Below are positions 1-14,300 of a DNA stretch of 64,000 nucleotides, in pieces. The notes under the pieces are model-generated. The model was given only the letters and a program-made list of their open reading frames with translations. It searched no databases and was not told the DNA's origin. A program made the translations under genes and the position numbers. The DNA is taken from contig VZSR01003807.1 in NCBI GenBank assembly GCA_013398615.1, positions 33,710,854 through 33,774,853 of the forward strand. Direction: 5' to 3'. This DNA is from Brachypodius melanocephalos. Lineage: Eukaryota > Chordata > Aves > Passeriformes > Pycnonotidae. Numbering within the stretch: position 1 is the stretch's first letter; every line of letters starts with the position of its first letter.

Positions 1-3000
1 CAGGGGGGCAAAAGACTCTAAACCACCTGAATGTCGGAAAATCCTAATCTGACAAAAGATTGCCAATTAGAAGACCAGCATGAAATTATTTTTACTCTAA
101 ACATTTTTCCCATGCAAGTTAGATTTTTGAACTCTAATTATGCCACAGTTTTGCATGTTTTAGTACATAAATCAATCATGATGTGGCTGAATTTGAAACT
201 TGAAGAGCTCACTTGAGAAAGAAAGCTCAATAAGCATGTTTAAGCCTAATACTATTATATGCTTCTGATGAATAAAATTAAAACCTAAAGGTCTGAGGTA
301 TTTTACAGCCTTCATTTCCAAAGTTTCAAAATGCTTTTCCAACAACAGTAATAAAGTAATCCTAAAACACATTTGTGAGTTACTTGTCTACAGAAAAGGT
401 TAATACTTGTCAAAGGAAAGTAATTGACTTCCTCAAGGTCAGGAGTGGGAACAAAAGGAGCCATTCACTGCACCTCTGCCATTAGATGGCTCTGCTCATC
501 AGGCTGTATCCATGGCACTGGCCCGGGATAGTTAAAAGCAGTGTACAAAGGTTGCCAACTGGTCAACTCCCAGTGCTAGAGGTAGAAAATTTTAGAGGAA
601 GAAATAAACTGTTCCAATTGTGCACTTTGAAATTGTCCTTTATGACTCTGAGGTTAGGATGAATATTCTTATGCAAAATATTCTGTCAACAACTACACCA
701 TCCTCTGGCACTTGGCCATTCTTGCTATTAATTCTGCTACCCATGTACAAAGACACATAACAGGAAGATTAATATTTTTCTGACTGATAAAGCCTCTTGA
801 GTGTGAGGCCAGTGACCAGCTAGGACAGCCTGTTCAGATCCATTACCCACACTACGCCGAGATGTGCAAGAATTAACCAGTCTTTTTACATGGACCTTGA
901 ACTAACTCAAAGGCAACCATAGCTGGGAAGAAAAGTAGGATATTAGCAGGAATGAAGTAGAATCAAAGAAAACTCTTAAGTCCAAGAAAAGGGAACAAGT
1001 AGAGACAATAGCTGATGTACTACATGGCAACACATAATGGGGATAGTCACAAAAACTAGCTTAAACCTGCTGAAGTTAATGAACAAGGCACTTTTTTCAG
1101 CTAAAGGACAGATAAATTCCTCTTCAGGGTGATTTCTAGTAGAAATTAAACTTAGCCATCATTCTGAAGGAACTATGGCAGTGTAGCTTCCCTTTGCGAG
1201 TCTTGTCTGTCCTTTTAGCTCTGCTACAGAATTTATGTCATGGGGTTTTATTAACTTGTTTTCTTGGAGTCATGTTTGCATATTTCCACAAAAATGTCCT
1301 TACTTGATCCCTCAGACTTTTTAGAGGAAAACACAAATGTATGAAACAAGATGCTCACAGCCTCCTTTCTCATAAGAGCTGCAAGCCCCATTCCCAGAGG
1401 AATGAATTCAGCAGCAGCAGCCCAAGTGGAGCATCAGCAGCATTTCACCATGCCAGCTTCACAACCTAGGGCTCCAGAGATTTTAATAGAACAGGTTGAA
1501 CTAGAAATGATTAATTTATGAGCATCATTTACCCTAAATTGGCAGGGAAGTGTGGAGAAAACCTCAGCTCACTCTCCAGGAGATCTAAAAGCCTTGACGG
1601 CACCTAGAGCTTGAGCTGGCAGGAGGGCTGCTCCTTCCAACAGGTTTGGAATTTCACCCTCTGATTTTGGGCTTGATGTTTGGTAGCATGCTGGTTAAAA
1701 TATTTCTTTCTGCCTGTCCACAGTTAAGCAATACAAAAAGTTCTTAACTGTTCTTTCGAAAAATAAAACTCTGTTAGGGAAAATAAATTATAAAAGCTGG
1801 GATTATCGGTACAGAGACAACGGAACATATGTCTCACCATGTCAACCAAAAAATACATGCTTTATAAATCATGACTGCCTGCAAATAATTTGGAGACACT
1901 ATACATCAGAAAGTCTTTCAAGCAGCTTTTGAATTAATTTTTCTCTAACCCTGCAAGTTAGTTAGTATCATCTCAATATTCTACCAAGTAAACATCCTTG
2001 AGCCAAAGGATTTCTTGATCCTGCAGTAAAATTACATGGGAAGACCATCAGCAATCTGCAATAATAATAATATATCAAATCCACTACAGTTTGTTCTGTT
2101 ACTGTACAAATAACCACTTGTTGCACAAAGAGAAGAAAAATATTAACACAAACAACAAAAAAGGCATCTGAAACTTAATTTCTAAATGTAAATTCCAAAT
2201 AAAATTATGATCCTAAAAATAAAGAAAGATAACACAAAGTGTCCTATGGAGGGAGAATTTAGAGATGATATTTGTTGTTTACAGCAATATTTTTACTTAT
2301 TATAAAAATCAGCTTGGAAACAGTTTTACTTCCAAAATCAAGAACAATTCACATTAGGTGTTAAAATTACTTACGTGAGAAACAAGTGACTTAACAGAAA
2401 AGACACTATCTAGAAGTTTTTCTTGCAAAAGCAAATATCTATGAAAGCTTGCTAGGAGATAAAAATGTAATAGGAAACAGCATACTCATTTTTGTTGGAT
2501 CGTTCTTTGGAGTAAACAAAACTCATTCTCATCTCTTTACAAAGGAAACCCCAAACAATCTTTCTGCAAATTAGTGGGTGATCCAATTAGTATAATGAAA
2601 AGAATTAATAAGAAATTAATTTTAATTATTTATTAAGTGTGGTATCCCTTTAGGTGCACAAAAAACATAATATATATGTGGAAGTCTGTATCTAATTTAT
2701 TCAGCTGTTTTGTGAGGAAAAACTCCCTTCATATTTGGTCAAAATATTAAATTAACTACCTTCTATGTGAACATGTTTAAAGATTATCAGATAAAGAACA
2801 ACAGAAAAAAGCCTCAATACTCACATTTAGTTTTAAGCTGCTTCTCCTGGTAACTTGAGCAAGAAAATAAAGGAAGAAATAATTACAAGTCTTCACAGAA
2901 ACAAGCATTCGTTAAGTCCAAAAGAAACAGAACACTTTGCCAGAGCTATTTGAGGGTCCCATCAGAATTTGCCTGGATGGGAAGGCTGAGGGTCAGTTTG

Positions 3001-3328
3001 TTTCCCTTAGACCTCATGACATGCAAATATCTGGCTGCCTCACCACTGAATCAAATCATTCTTCAACATACTCTGTTTACAAATTGCAAATACATACCAT
3101 GTAGGAGATTGTTAAAGGAACATATTTTCTGAGAGTTCTCAAAAGGCAAAAGGCATTTCTGTTAAAAACCAAAACTGTTCAGTCCAAGCAAAAAAAGAAA
3201 GTAAGATGGAACATTATTCATCCCCAGACACACACTGGTTCATGCATAATGAATGCAAAAGGCCTCATGTGGGCTTGTAAATCAGAAAAGTTGCAGTTAC
3301 TGAAGTCTGATTGTTGTGTACAGGAAAT

Positions 3329-3346
3329 GGGGCTGGGGGGGAGGGG
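3329..3346 (+). repeat. G-quadruplex-prone G-rich tract
   Basis: G runs of 4, 7 and 4 separated by CT and A satisfy a four-run G4 pattern if the run of seven is split. It is isolated in AT-rich flank DNA with no linked gene. Confidence 0.35.
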
Positions 3347-5245
3347 CAGGAATAATACCTCTTCCAGTTTCAGGAAAGACATTCAGGGACACAGCAGAAC
3401 TCAGAAGTTCTGACACATCTTAAGTATTTTCTGGGCTATTACGATTTGATGCTTTTCAGCAGGTGGGAAGGTGTTCACACAGGATTGCCATCAGTGTGGC
3501 AGCAATGGGCTCCTCTAGGCTCTCTCTCAGTATTTCCCAGTTCTGGTTTTTTGAGTCACAGCCACCTCCGTCACTTTCTGCTTGGACCCAACTGGGACCT
3601 GCTTTCACAGACAGGCTCCTGCATGCACAGAGCGTTCAGAGGTCCTTATACTTTGCATATGACTATGCAGAACCTCAATCAAATGCAGCTGAGGGTAAGA
3701 ACATTGTGTCCATTTTAAAAAGCAGGCTGAAGTTAGGCAGAGCGAAGAAAGGATGGCTGCTTGTGGTATGAACCACAACTGACCTCAAGGCAGATTTTTC
3801 CACAACCAAGAGCCAATAGATCTGAATCACTCGGTCTACAACGTCAAGTGGGTGGGAGCTGTTTCGCATCACAGATAGAAGAAAGAAGGAAATGTTTGAA
3901 TGGTTTAAATACGTATTGCATTATCAGAGTACTTTGGTAAAATTGCCAAATCTGGACATGTTCTGGAGGTTATCTTTGTCTAGATAGTGTCTCACAGTTA
4001 AGACTAATCTTCTGACTACTATTGCCAAGACCTGATGATGTCTGCTTGTAGTCTTGTTAAACCTCTCCAGACACACAGTCATTACTAAAAGAAGATTGAT
4101 TTCTTTCCTCCTATTTTAATTTGTGCTATAAGCTTTATTTATACTAAGCATTTTTCATTTCAAGCCTGTGATTTTAGCAGATTGAGGAGAGAGAGGACGA
4201 CTTAGGTGTGAATTTAAATCCAGAATGAGAATTGTGAAGAGTTTTCTCTTGTCTTTCCTTCCAGAAAGAAAAAAAACCCTGATAGTATAGTTCTTAACCA
4301 AGTACTTTTTCAAATTCATAAATCTGATCCAGACAGAAATATTTCTCAAGCAGATCTGTTGAGAGAGCTAATGACACTTAGAAATACTAACACAATAATG
4401 TTCTTGCCATCAAGAATGAGAAGTTCAGACACGTCCTACAGCACATCACTTTCCTCATGCTTCAAAGACTACCCTCAAATTTACCTAAGCTGTAGATATA
4501 TTAATAGAAGACAGATCCAGAGAAACATCTAACGAAGAATTAGGGGTTTTACCACCAGGTCCAAATTAAGTACAAATGAGGAAGTCAGCAAAATCCTGTT
4601 GTTTCTTCAGACTATCAGGTAGATGATGCCTCTTGCAGCTCCCGCAACACTTCCTGAACTTCCTGAAATACAAAGCAGCTTACCTGTCTCCCAACATGAC
4701 CTGTCTTGATCTACCTTCCTCTTCATGTTGAGGGTTTGGGAAATTCATCAAGCAAATGGTGGTTCTCTTTAAACTACTTGAGTTACTAATTCCAATTCAG
4801 AATATTCATTTTTTAAAGAACAAAACCTCAAAGAGATGGCATTCCTTAACAAGTCCTAAAGTAAGACCGTGTTTTCCTGACAAAATATCTTTGGCATTTA
4901 TTTACTGAGTATGTTTTGCTATTTGGGCTAGCAGACAGTATCTATAATGAAGTACAATTGTTGTTCAAAAAGTTTAGGCAGCATGGATTTGGAGGCTCAG
5001 AAAGCATTCAAAGGAGAAATACTATGGCTTGTTCTTCTACTCCTCTCTAAGCACTCATTTTTGGCCTCTGCTGGAGACAATACTGGGCTACACTGACCTT
5101 CAGTCTGACCCACCACAGCCACTCTTCTGTCATCTGCAAGAGTACTAAACTTCCTATTAAACCAGAAATGCCAATCGACCCAGATTTGTAGAAATTTCCA
5201 TTTTCTTGGCCTACTGTTACTTACTAGAAAAAACATTCAAGGAGC

Positions 5246-5275
5246 AACCACTGCTTGAGTAACCACTGCTTGAGT
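5246..5275 (+). repeat. Exact 15-bp tandem duplication
   Basis: Two adjacent identical copies of aaccactgcttgagt occur. This is probably a recent slippage or duplication event of no evident function. Confidence 0.7.
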
Positions 5276-6522
5276 AGCCTTACTCATGAGCCTACAGAGA
5301 ACAGAACTACTGTAAGTTTTATCTGAACAAGCTCTCAGATGGATTCATGCAGACAACAAAACCCAGTGATACTATTTAGAAATCTGTGCCATATTTTTTT
5401 AAGCAGCTGTGAAAGGAGAGTTGAAAATCCTAACGGAGCAACAATTTGCTTATTTCCAGCAGGTCTGCAAGCAACCAAGTACAAAAGTCATCTTTTGCCA
5501 CTTAAAAAGAAGGAAAGGCAAGGCTGTTGCTGACACAGATATTACTCTACCATATGGCTAATGCATCCACTCCAATCTGAGAGTAGCTGCAAACAAGGTT
5601 GAGAACAATTTTAAGAGGTTGTGTACAGACACATACATGCATCTATACACATCAGTTTATGAGATTAAAAATACAATGGTGGTGTTTACACACCATAAGT
5701 GAAGGTGAGAGACTGACACTAACACTTAAAACCAGAGCAAAAGTGTTAATTTGTATACTTTGTAGTGCCTTTCATTTTCTTAGATATTCCAAAGGGCATA
5801 TTTGTTTTGTGAACTGCACCTCTGATTTGTAAGACAAGATTACTTTTCCTCCCACATTCATTCCTCCTAGGGAGAGGAAAAAAACCCATGAATTAGCAAA
5901 ATTCCTTTTCTTTCTCTTTCAGAAGATATTCTTATGTATCATAAACGAAAGACTGAATTTCCGAATCAAGAAAAAATACCCGGGATAGTTTTCCAACCAT
6001 GTCTCCTTGAATTCTGTTAGTAGCCAGAAGATATCGCTGAACTGTGGTGCTTCCATTGCATCTACTTCAAAGAATCTATTTTTTTAATCCTTCTTATAAA
6101 ATAGGCTGGAATATAACAAGTTGAACACATGATAAAGTCAATTCTGTAGTAAGTTCATTATTATAGCAGCATAAAACTGTATCAAACAAAAATACAGGGA
6201 CACTCAGAATGGTGTGTAAAGTCTAACAGTGCATATTATCTATTGCTGTTTGAAAGCTGCAAGTTGCAAAATGATCAAACACTGGTGAAGTCAACAGAAT
6301 GCTCTTCAAATACTTCATCATTTAATGTTATTAAAATAATTTCTTATTTGCATACAGAATTTCATATGGCATATTATTTACAAAAGAGCTCAATGTCATA
6401 TAAAATTGTTTACATTCATTATAGGAACTTATTAATTATTCTGGCTAAGTAACACAAAATCAAACCTATTCTCTGTATACGAACTATCTCCTAAAGTTCA
6501 ACGACCTGAATATTTTCCATCT

Positions 6523-6528
6523 TTTATT
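6523..6528 (-). terminator. Alternative AATAAA hexamer for UFL1
   Basis: This is the first exact AATAAA on the minus strand beyond the one overlapping the stop, about 1.6 kb downstream. A few hexamers are expected by chance in AT-rich DNA, so this is only a candidate 3' end. Confidence 0.25.
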
Positions 6529-8132
6529 CCTTACTGTCTTTTACTGTCAGCTGTTATAACATCCCGCCAAGGAAAGAGAAACAACTACCTTTGCTTCTGC
6601 CTGACAATTCACAACTGTTCTTACAGCTGATAAAAGACCAGCATTGGCATGAACATTGTTAAACATTACTGCCTTTTAAATATGTGTAAAATTCTATTGT
6701 TTACATCACCAAAATCACCTTAACATTTGCTACTCTGTTACTGGGGTTCCATATCTTCAACTCTCAGTTGTTGCAATTTCAGGCTTGGATATATTTACGA
6801 TTAAGTTCGCAGAATACGTGAATTGTTGGAAAATAAAAATTTGAATGGAGCAGAATTTGCACAGAATTTGCCCTCTTTGAGCATCAATTTTGGCAAGGAT
6901 AGGTGAATGACATTTTTAGTGAAAAGAACGTTTTTCATCTCTTACTACTCAACCTTGATGTTATGCAAACACCCTGAAATTACACACATGAAATCATTGG
7001 GTATTACCGAAGTAACAGAACTTAGGTATTTCCCATTTAAAAATTATCTTCTCTTAAAAATAAATTAGAAGTATATTTGCTGTACAAGAACGATGGCATT
7101 AAAAGTGATAGAACTCGATTTTTCACATTTTTGCACCTGAAGACATAAACTACTGTTCACATAAAAATAAGGCTGGCAAAAAACTTGAGGGAAGCAGTAT
7201 TTCGTTTTATGAAGCTTACGTAGAAAGATCAGGAACTAAATTATTTTCAAGACACTCATGATAAACAGAACACCACAAGTTCTCTCAGGAGCTGACAGAA
7301 TGCAAACAAATGCTTCTATCTGCTATGGGAACTGGACTAAGCACTCAATAAGTCTGCTGAATGAACATCTGGCAGGTACAATATGGCAAGCGTAACAGGA
7401 TTTATCTGCTCCCAAAATGCCAATGCAAAAGAGTGTCACCTCTTCTTAATTACAAGTTTTAAATGAACAGCTATTTCAGACATTAGCAGAAAACATCAGT
7501 AGTATGAATGTGCTGATATTCATCCACTTTTCAGTACATTTTGAAACTCTCATTAGTAGTGGGTTACTTCCCTTAAGTTTATCAATATCCACTTGTACTC
7601 AAAAAATTTTTACTGTTGCAGTCCAGTGAACAGAAACTGGAAACATCCACTAATCATACCAGAGTAAAGATGGCCTTCACTGGTCTGCTGTTAGGTTCAG
7701 AGTATGTTTCAAAACCAGAATTTGAAATTAAGACAGACAGGCTTACAGATACTTATATGCAATCTTTAGCTCACTACAAATCCAAATCAAAGAAACAAAA
7801 CTATCAGCCTGTGTGTGTGTTGAACGAAATAGACTGTTATTTGAAGAGTAATTTCTTGAGGTCTCACATGAGGATGCCAAATAAAACCCACTGGTTTCAT
7901 ACTCAAAGCTCTACAACTGTGTTCCACCACATCCACATTAATGTGTATTAAAAGTAGAAATAACAAAATTCCATTTACCACCATCACCCAGCAACTGTGT
8001 TCCCTGGCTGTGATTTGCAAACTACTAGAAGCCAAATTTAAAGTCTGTCAAGCATTTTCTGTTGTCCCTTTTTGAGCATAAAAGAAAATAAAGTCTGACT
8101 GTATCATGGAGGTGGATGTGCAGAGTAACAGT

Positions 8133-8138
8133 TTTATT
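8133..8138 (-). terminator. AATAAA poly(A) hexamer overlapping the UFL1 stop
   Basis: Plus-strand tttatt reads AATAAA on the UFL1 strand and includes the TAA stop. If used, cleavage would leave a 3' UTR of only a few tens of nt. The next exact AATAAA downstream is at 6523-6528, with an ATTAAA at 6321-6326, implying a 3' UTR of about 1.6-1.8 kb if those are used instead. Confidence 0.3.
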
Positions 8139-8346
8139 CTTCTGTTCCAGAAAATTTCCTAGGTCTGAGAACAAGATCTTTGATAGAGGTAGTGGTTTCC
8201 TGGAGCTCTTTTCGAATGCTTTCTGCTTCTTTCTCCTCTTCCATGTTATCTTTTGTGTCACTGTCTCCATGTTCAGTTTTCTTAGTCTGGCTGGTCAATT
8301 GTTTCACCACTAATCCTTGGTATTTGACTATCAGCAAATGCTGATC
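8134..8346 (-). CDS. UFL1: UFL1 exon 19 (coding part) and stop, residues 723-792
   Basis: The last coding exon (213 nt including TAA) has acceptor ctcag|. It encodes DQHLLIVKYQGLVVKQLTSQ, a variable acidic stretch, then IRKELQETTTSIKDLVL and the terminal GTEE. The stop codon overlaps an AATAAA hexamer. Confidence 0.96.
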   Translation of the reverse strand, partial: DQHLLIVKYQGLVVKQLTSQTKKTEHGDSDTKDNMEEEKEAESIRKELQETTTSIKDLVLRPRKFSGTEE

Positions 8347-11300
8347 CTGAGGGCAAAAAATTAGAACAAACCCAGGGGATGTCAATGTTACAGAGAAGGT
8401 AGACAGACCTATAATTAAAGATGTAAGTTTTAAGAAAGCATTCTCCTATTCTTGGACAAAGCGAGTTAGTGATACAGAAATACATTTTTAACAAAGTATT
8501 TGACAACCTAAATTCTGAGACATTCCAAGAGGCAGAAAACAGAAAGTGCATCCATCCTGCAAAAACAGAACAATTAACCTCTGAAGCATGAAAGCAATGC
8601 AGTTAGTAAACATCACACATCAGTTTTGGCAGTATAAAATACAAAATTTCAATGTGTTTGCTCTTTTTCAATGTATTTTGAAGAGCTACATTGTTCTTCA
8701 AAACTGGATTAGAAAAGTTTAAAAACCAACCATACTCTAGCTCAGAGGAAAGATGTAAAAATGTTCGGTTGTAAGATATATAAAATCCCCCAAGAAAGAG
8801 CTGTCTCTATGTTTAAGTCAAAGGACTAACAACAGATTGATTTCTAATTTTATAAAAAAAAAATTGATGACAGATCCCTGAAAAGATAGATTGGCAATGC
8901 AGTACAGATCAGAGGAATTGTATATTCTGTACATAAAGTAATGTTTAAACATGAAACCCAACAGTGTCAGGTTTATGCAGGAAAAATAGTGTAAGGCACA
9001 AATTTGATGTTCTGTTGTAGAAAAAGGTAATTTCCCCTTAAAAAGCTAGAAAAGAATACCTCTGGGATCTTGCCACTTAGGAAACTAATGATCTGTGGTA
9101 CTGATCTTCCTGGTGCATGAAGCATGCAGTGAGTTGAAAACTGAAATAACAATACTGATGTCAGGTGCAGAACAAGAGCTGGATCTTCTGTGACTTTGAG
9201 CTGTTCAATCAGAGCTTGTCTATGTTGAAACAGGACTTGCCTAAGGAACAAGAACATAGTAAATAAAAAATATGATTCTATCATACAGGAGTTGATCACA
9301 GATGCTAAAACGTATTTAACATCAATTAATTTTAATTTCCTCCTCTGACTCTTTATTTAAGTGGAATCCAAAACATTAATTAGAAAAACCCCTATCACTA
9401 GTGCAGCTCCGATTTTTAAAGACCCCTAGGGAATTTATACACTAGACTGCAGAAACTAGTGAGCCAACAAAATTGGCTAAACATGAATTCTCCTCTTCTC
9501 CTTCTCCCATGGATTTAGAACTGCTTGACTTTCTATTTTTCACTTAAGCAGTTTGGAAAGAAGGACTGCCTCTTACACATTGAGTATGACTGCTCCCATA
9601 CTAACCACGCAGCATTTGTGCAGCAGTACAGCCATATTTCATAGAATAAATAAAATTAAGGTACCTTTCCTTCTTTTTGTCTCCCTTTTTCACCATAATA
9701 CCACAAATATCCACTGCAGAATCAAGGCACGAAAGAAAATCTTCTATACTCTATTAAAAATAATACAAATATTTAATCTGTGTTTGCGAATCATAAAAAA
9801 ATTTAATTTCTGTTCACAATTAATCACACAAAAGATGACTGTGAATACACTTGATATAAACAATAAAAAAAGAGAAAGTAACATGTCTTTAGTAGAAAAT
9901 ACCTTTGTTCATCTTACAACAGTTCTTATACTTAAATACTAACCCAAACTGTAATTCATTAGTCCTGGAAATAAAATTAAAAATGAATACATGTTCTACA
10001 ATTATTTACAGATATATTTTTTATTAAGAAACACCTCAGTATGGCCTTTTGCACGAAAGAATTAATAAATAACTCTCTTTATGCCTACACTGCCATAATC
10101 TGAATGTTTGGGGTTTTTTTAAAAATATCTTTTCTTTTACTAGTTAAGAAATACATGGGAGAACAAGCAAGAACTCTGGGAACAAAATACAAGAAACATC
10201 AACCACTTTACACTGGAGATTCTTGCTCAGTTTTCACTCTTGTCACCTGTCCATGAAAGGCACATTGAATTCCATATGGCAGCAAGGAGCCAAAGGTTAC
10301 TATCAGTATCAAAATGTAAGATCACCTTTTCATCTCCGAAAATTCACAGATACAAAAACACACTTTCTCTCATTGCCTTACACAGATACAAAAGATTATT
10401 TTGCCTTCAACCTTCAGAGCAGCAGTGGTTATGTACCACTCTATGTGTGTCAGCTATTTACTAGCATTGTATCAGCAAAATAGAAAATCTGAACTTGGTT
10501 AACTTTACCTTGCCATTCAGAGAAGTATGCAGTTTAGTTAAAGGACCTTTGGTATCTTCTGGCAGTTTACCTAAAATCTTGATTCTGCCCTGTATGGGAC
10601 AAGAAGTGAAATAATCTGTAATATTAATCATCTTTTTAGACGTAGGCATATTTCAAGTAAAGCAATTACTTACTGAACAAACATCACTGATCTACTTGAG
10701 ACTGTTAGAAAGGAACTTTTCATTCTGTACCTCACTTGTGATTGTGGAGTAATTTTCTGTTGTCATCATTGACTCAGATGCCAAGAAGTTGAAAACCAGA
10801 TTTGTAATGTCTGTACACAGAGTCTTCAACAGGTGTTTGGCAAGGTTAGTCTGAGTATCATCTGTTAAAAGAAATAAGTGATTAAAGTACTTACTACAGT
10901 TACCTGATTCCTATGATGTTATCACAGCACCTTCCTAACTGTGGACTTCATCAACCATGAGTAGTATGAGAAAGTTACCTGGATACATGAAGGTAACATC
11001 CCTCATGTGCCATTTTTATGGAACATTGTTCAGTGAAAAATGTGAGCTTTCAGGTCTGTAAGAACATTTTAATGCATTGCTAGTATTTCAAAGATGTATC
11101 TGTATAAGCAGTAAAGCAGTCCCCATACAATCCTCCAGAACCACTGCTATGGATCAAGCCAAGAGTACGCAACACAAAATTCTGCGGGACAAGCAATTTA
11201 ATAGGAGGACAGCCACATGACTTTAAGACTGAAATACTGGAATTTGGAAAGAAAAAGAGGCTACAGAATACATGTCCAAGAACAAAGGCTAATGGGAAAT

Positions 11301-14300
11301 AATTCCATATATTCCAAAATAAAGGAATATCAGGTTGTTTTGCTAGTGGTTCCTTCTGCTAGAAGATTTCCACAGGGAAAATTCTGGGAGAAAGCTGAAT
11401 ACAGCAGAGAGTCTTGGAAATGTCAACCGTATTTTCCTAATGCTAACTTTTCTTTTTTTTCACCTACACAGTGAAAAATTTGAAGGAATGCAAACACTTG
11501 GGAAGGAAAGACAAGAACACAGTTATCTTGACATAAGATGTAACAGAACATTGATATGAAATGAAGAGAATGTATTTCAATTACAATTTCAATTTTCAAG
11601 TGCAAAGCAATGCACTTAGGCAGTGTTAGGCATACTAAACACATCTCTAGTTTTTTCTTTTTAGATTTTCCTTTTTAAATTCTTGCTCCTGTCTGACCTT
11701 TAATGTAGATTCTGGAATAAATTTAACATCCTTGAAGGAGCACATTCATTTTTCAAAGTATGTATTTTGTACCTGTGAAGTGCTTTATTCCCTTTTCAAA
11801 TAACCGAATGTTGTTGTACAAGTTTGAGAATTCCTCCTGGAAGTCCTTCATAGCCTGTCTTCTGTTGGCTCCAGAGGAAGATGCTGAAGACGTAAAAACG
11901 GAACGCACAACTTCCTGGTAAGTTTTTGTCAAAGGTCTTAGAAGAAGAAAGAAGAAAGGGAAAAACATTGAGCAAAGTGTGAAACTGTACAAGGTTTTCC
12001 CAAATATATCATCTATAGAGAAAATGACCTCATTACATAGTAAATGATGAGGACATGAATGTTACAGAATGGTGAGATAAACAAAAAGCAAATTATGAAA
12101 ATCAGAAAAAATACCCCACGAGGAAATTAAAATGTATTTAATGGCAGATGTTCTAATGTTATAGTATGATATGTAAATGTATGCCAAGGTTTTAACTCTT
12201 AACAACTCCTTAATGTTACAATAAGGTGAAAGATAAAAGGATTTCCAGAAACAATGCTATTCACAAACTTTCAGGAGTCTCTGGAAAAAATTCTAAACAT
12301 TCAGTTACTATAGCACTCCAAGTTTATTCAAGCTTGGCTGTCACAGTATTCTTATGTTCCTTTTGCTCTGAACATACATATTCACACCCTCTTTGGTATG
12401 GAACACTTTTTAAGAGAAGTTATTCATCTTTGCATAGCTCAGTTTGCTGACATAACTCACTAACCAGTTCTCATAGATACCAGTGGAGACACAGATGCCA
12501 CGAAACATGAACATATACCAAAGGCTGTCCAGAAGGTGGGACTGGTGAAATCCCAGCATGGATCAGTGTAAGGGGGTGGAAATACACCCACGAAGCTGAA
12601 AATGAGCTTGCAGGACCATGTAGTGCTAAGCAGAAGCACAACACTGTGTCAGCACAGCTTTCTAATACATAAGACATGTAACATGGAGCTGTACAGAAAA
12701 AGAATATTGTGGTTCACATCTACCAACAAAGCACTCTTTTCTATGCAAGAAAGCAGACTGAAGTGTAGATTCAATTGAAGTGAATCACAAATTTTCTAAC
12801 TCCAGCTGAATTATTGAAATTACCTTCTTAGATGTTCAGCAATTTCTGTAATAAGCTCTTCAGGGCAATCCTGCATGCGGGTCTTTAAAACATCCTCAAT
12901 TTCCTCTTGTGACATGAAAGGGAACTCCAGCTTCTTATTCCTACCTGTAGTGGCCATAAACAACACTCACTGAGAAAACATTCCATTTAGTATTGCTGCA
13001 ATTACTCTGTGGCATGAGACACTGGAAAGCCTCAAGTCCAAACACCATAGAAGAAATGCATTATCAACGATGGAATAAAAGGGATGATTACACATGACAG
13101 TTGAATTTTACACATATGAAAAACTTACAAAATTTCTCTTTTGATCACTTAGAAGTTTCTTTAACAGACAACTGAAGTAGTGTATGAGGATATGCATTTT
13201 TGGTGACACATTTCTTCAGTCTGCTTGGTCTATTAGTTTAGAAACCGTACTGTCACCAAAACCAAATAGAATTTAAAGTGCCAAAACTGAATAGAGTGTT
13301 CCTACTTGAAGGATTTCACAAGGCTGTTTATTTTTTTGAACTCCATTTAGTAAGGTATAAAATCATGTAACACTGTGTCCTAAACTTGAGGTTACAGTAT
13401 AAAATCTGAAACATGATAAATTAAACCAGATAAGGTGTTCCAGTAATAAAAGCACCTTATATGCATACAATTTAGTGCATCTGTATTTCAGTTTTGCACA
13501 AAACATAAACTTTTCCTGGGTACTGTAGAAGTTTTACATGTAAGAATGAGATCAGAATGATGACAGAGAACCAGAAAAGGACATGATCCAGATGCACCTT
13601 AAAACAGGCTTATTGAACACACAACTTATGGAGATCAGTGATGTTCCTTGTTGTGCCACAGTAGTAACAAACATACAGGCCTTATGAACAAGTGAAAATG
13701 GAGGTTAAATCAGGTTTTAAAAAAGATCTTATTTACATTTGAATGGTTTCATCTGAGTTTACCTTGAGATCATGGTTCAACCTATTTATTATAATACAGC
13801 AATACAAGCATCAATAAGGTCAAAACAGAAATCCAGAAGTGACTGAACATTGTTTTACTCAGTAACTGAGTAGTCCTGAAAAACAATTCCATTTATATAT
13901 GAACTACAGCACTCTGTGAGAGCAGTATGAAACAAAATCACTACAATGTATTTCACACTTTAACTATCATGTCTGAAAGTATTTTTCAGTCAGTATTGAA
14001 AGTCTGGACACTACATATAAAATGAAAGCACACATTTCTTGTTCTCCATCAAACAAAAGGAAGACCACAATTGCTTCATTTACAACCACTATTTGCTCTA
14101 AATCTAACAACGTTGGCTTTTACTTAGCAAGTCGTTCATGCTCCTTCTTGTAATAGTGAAGGTAGAGAAATAGGCACCAATAAGAAGTGATACTAAAACT
14201 ATCAAAACATTAGTTTGGACTATATATTTTATTCCTATGAAGAAAAAGAATGTTTGATTGCTACAATTTGTTAATTTAGGCCATTCATTTATCGTACACT

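Larger units (their letters stand above)
1..8112. other. Downstream flank of UFL1, no supported gene
   Basis: This AT-rich sequence contains only short ORFs with no recognisable domain. UFL1 may keep its 3' UTR in the right-hand part. In human FHL5 follows UFL1 in the same direction, so its 5' non-coding exons could lie here, but I found no LIM-domain coding exon. Small items include a G-rich tract at 3329-3346, a 15-bp tandem duplication at 5246-5275 and an exon-like stretch near 4619-4665. Confidence 0.7.

Noticed and set aside
3446..3771. Two overlapping plus-strand ORFs of 90 and 102 codons
   Set aside because: Overlapping frames of similar length in the same region suggest stop-poor sequence rather than a gene. 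No domain is seen.
7616..7951. 111-codon plus-strand ORF near the UFL1 3' end, considered as an FHL5 or antisense exon
   Set aside because: No LIM-domain cysteine/histidine pattern, and FHL5 is expected on the other strand.
9553..9942. 129-codon plus-strand ORF opposite UFL1 exon 17
   Set aside because: It is antisense to a firmly placed UFL1 exon and its intron, in AT-rich sequence.
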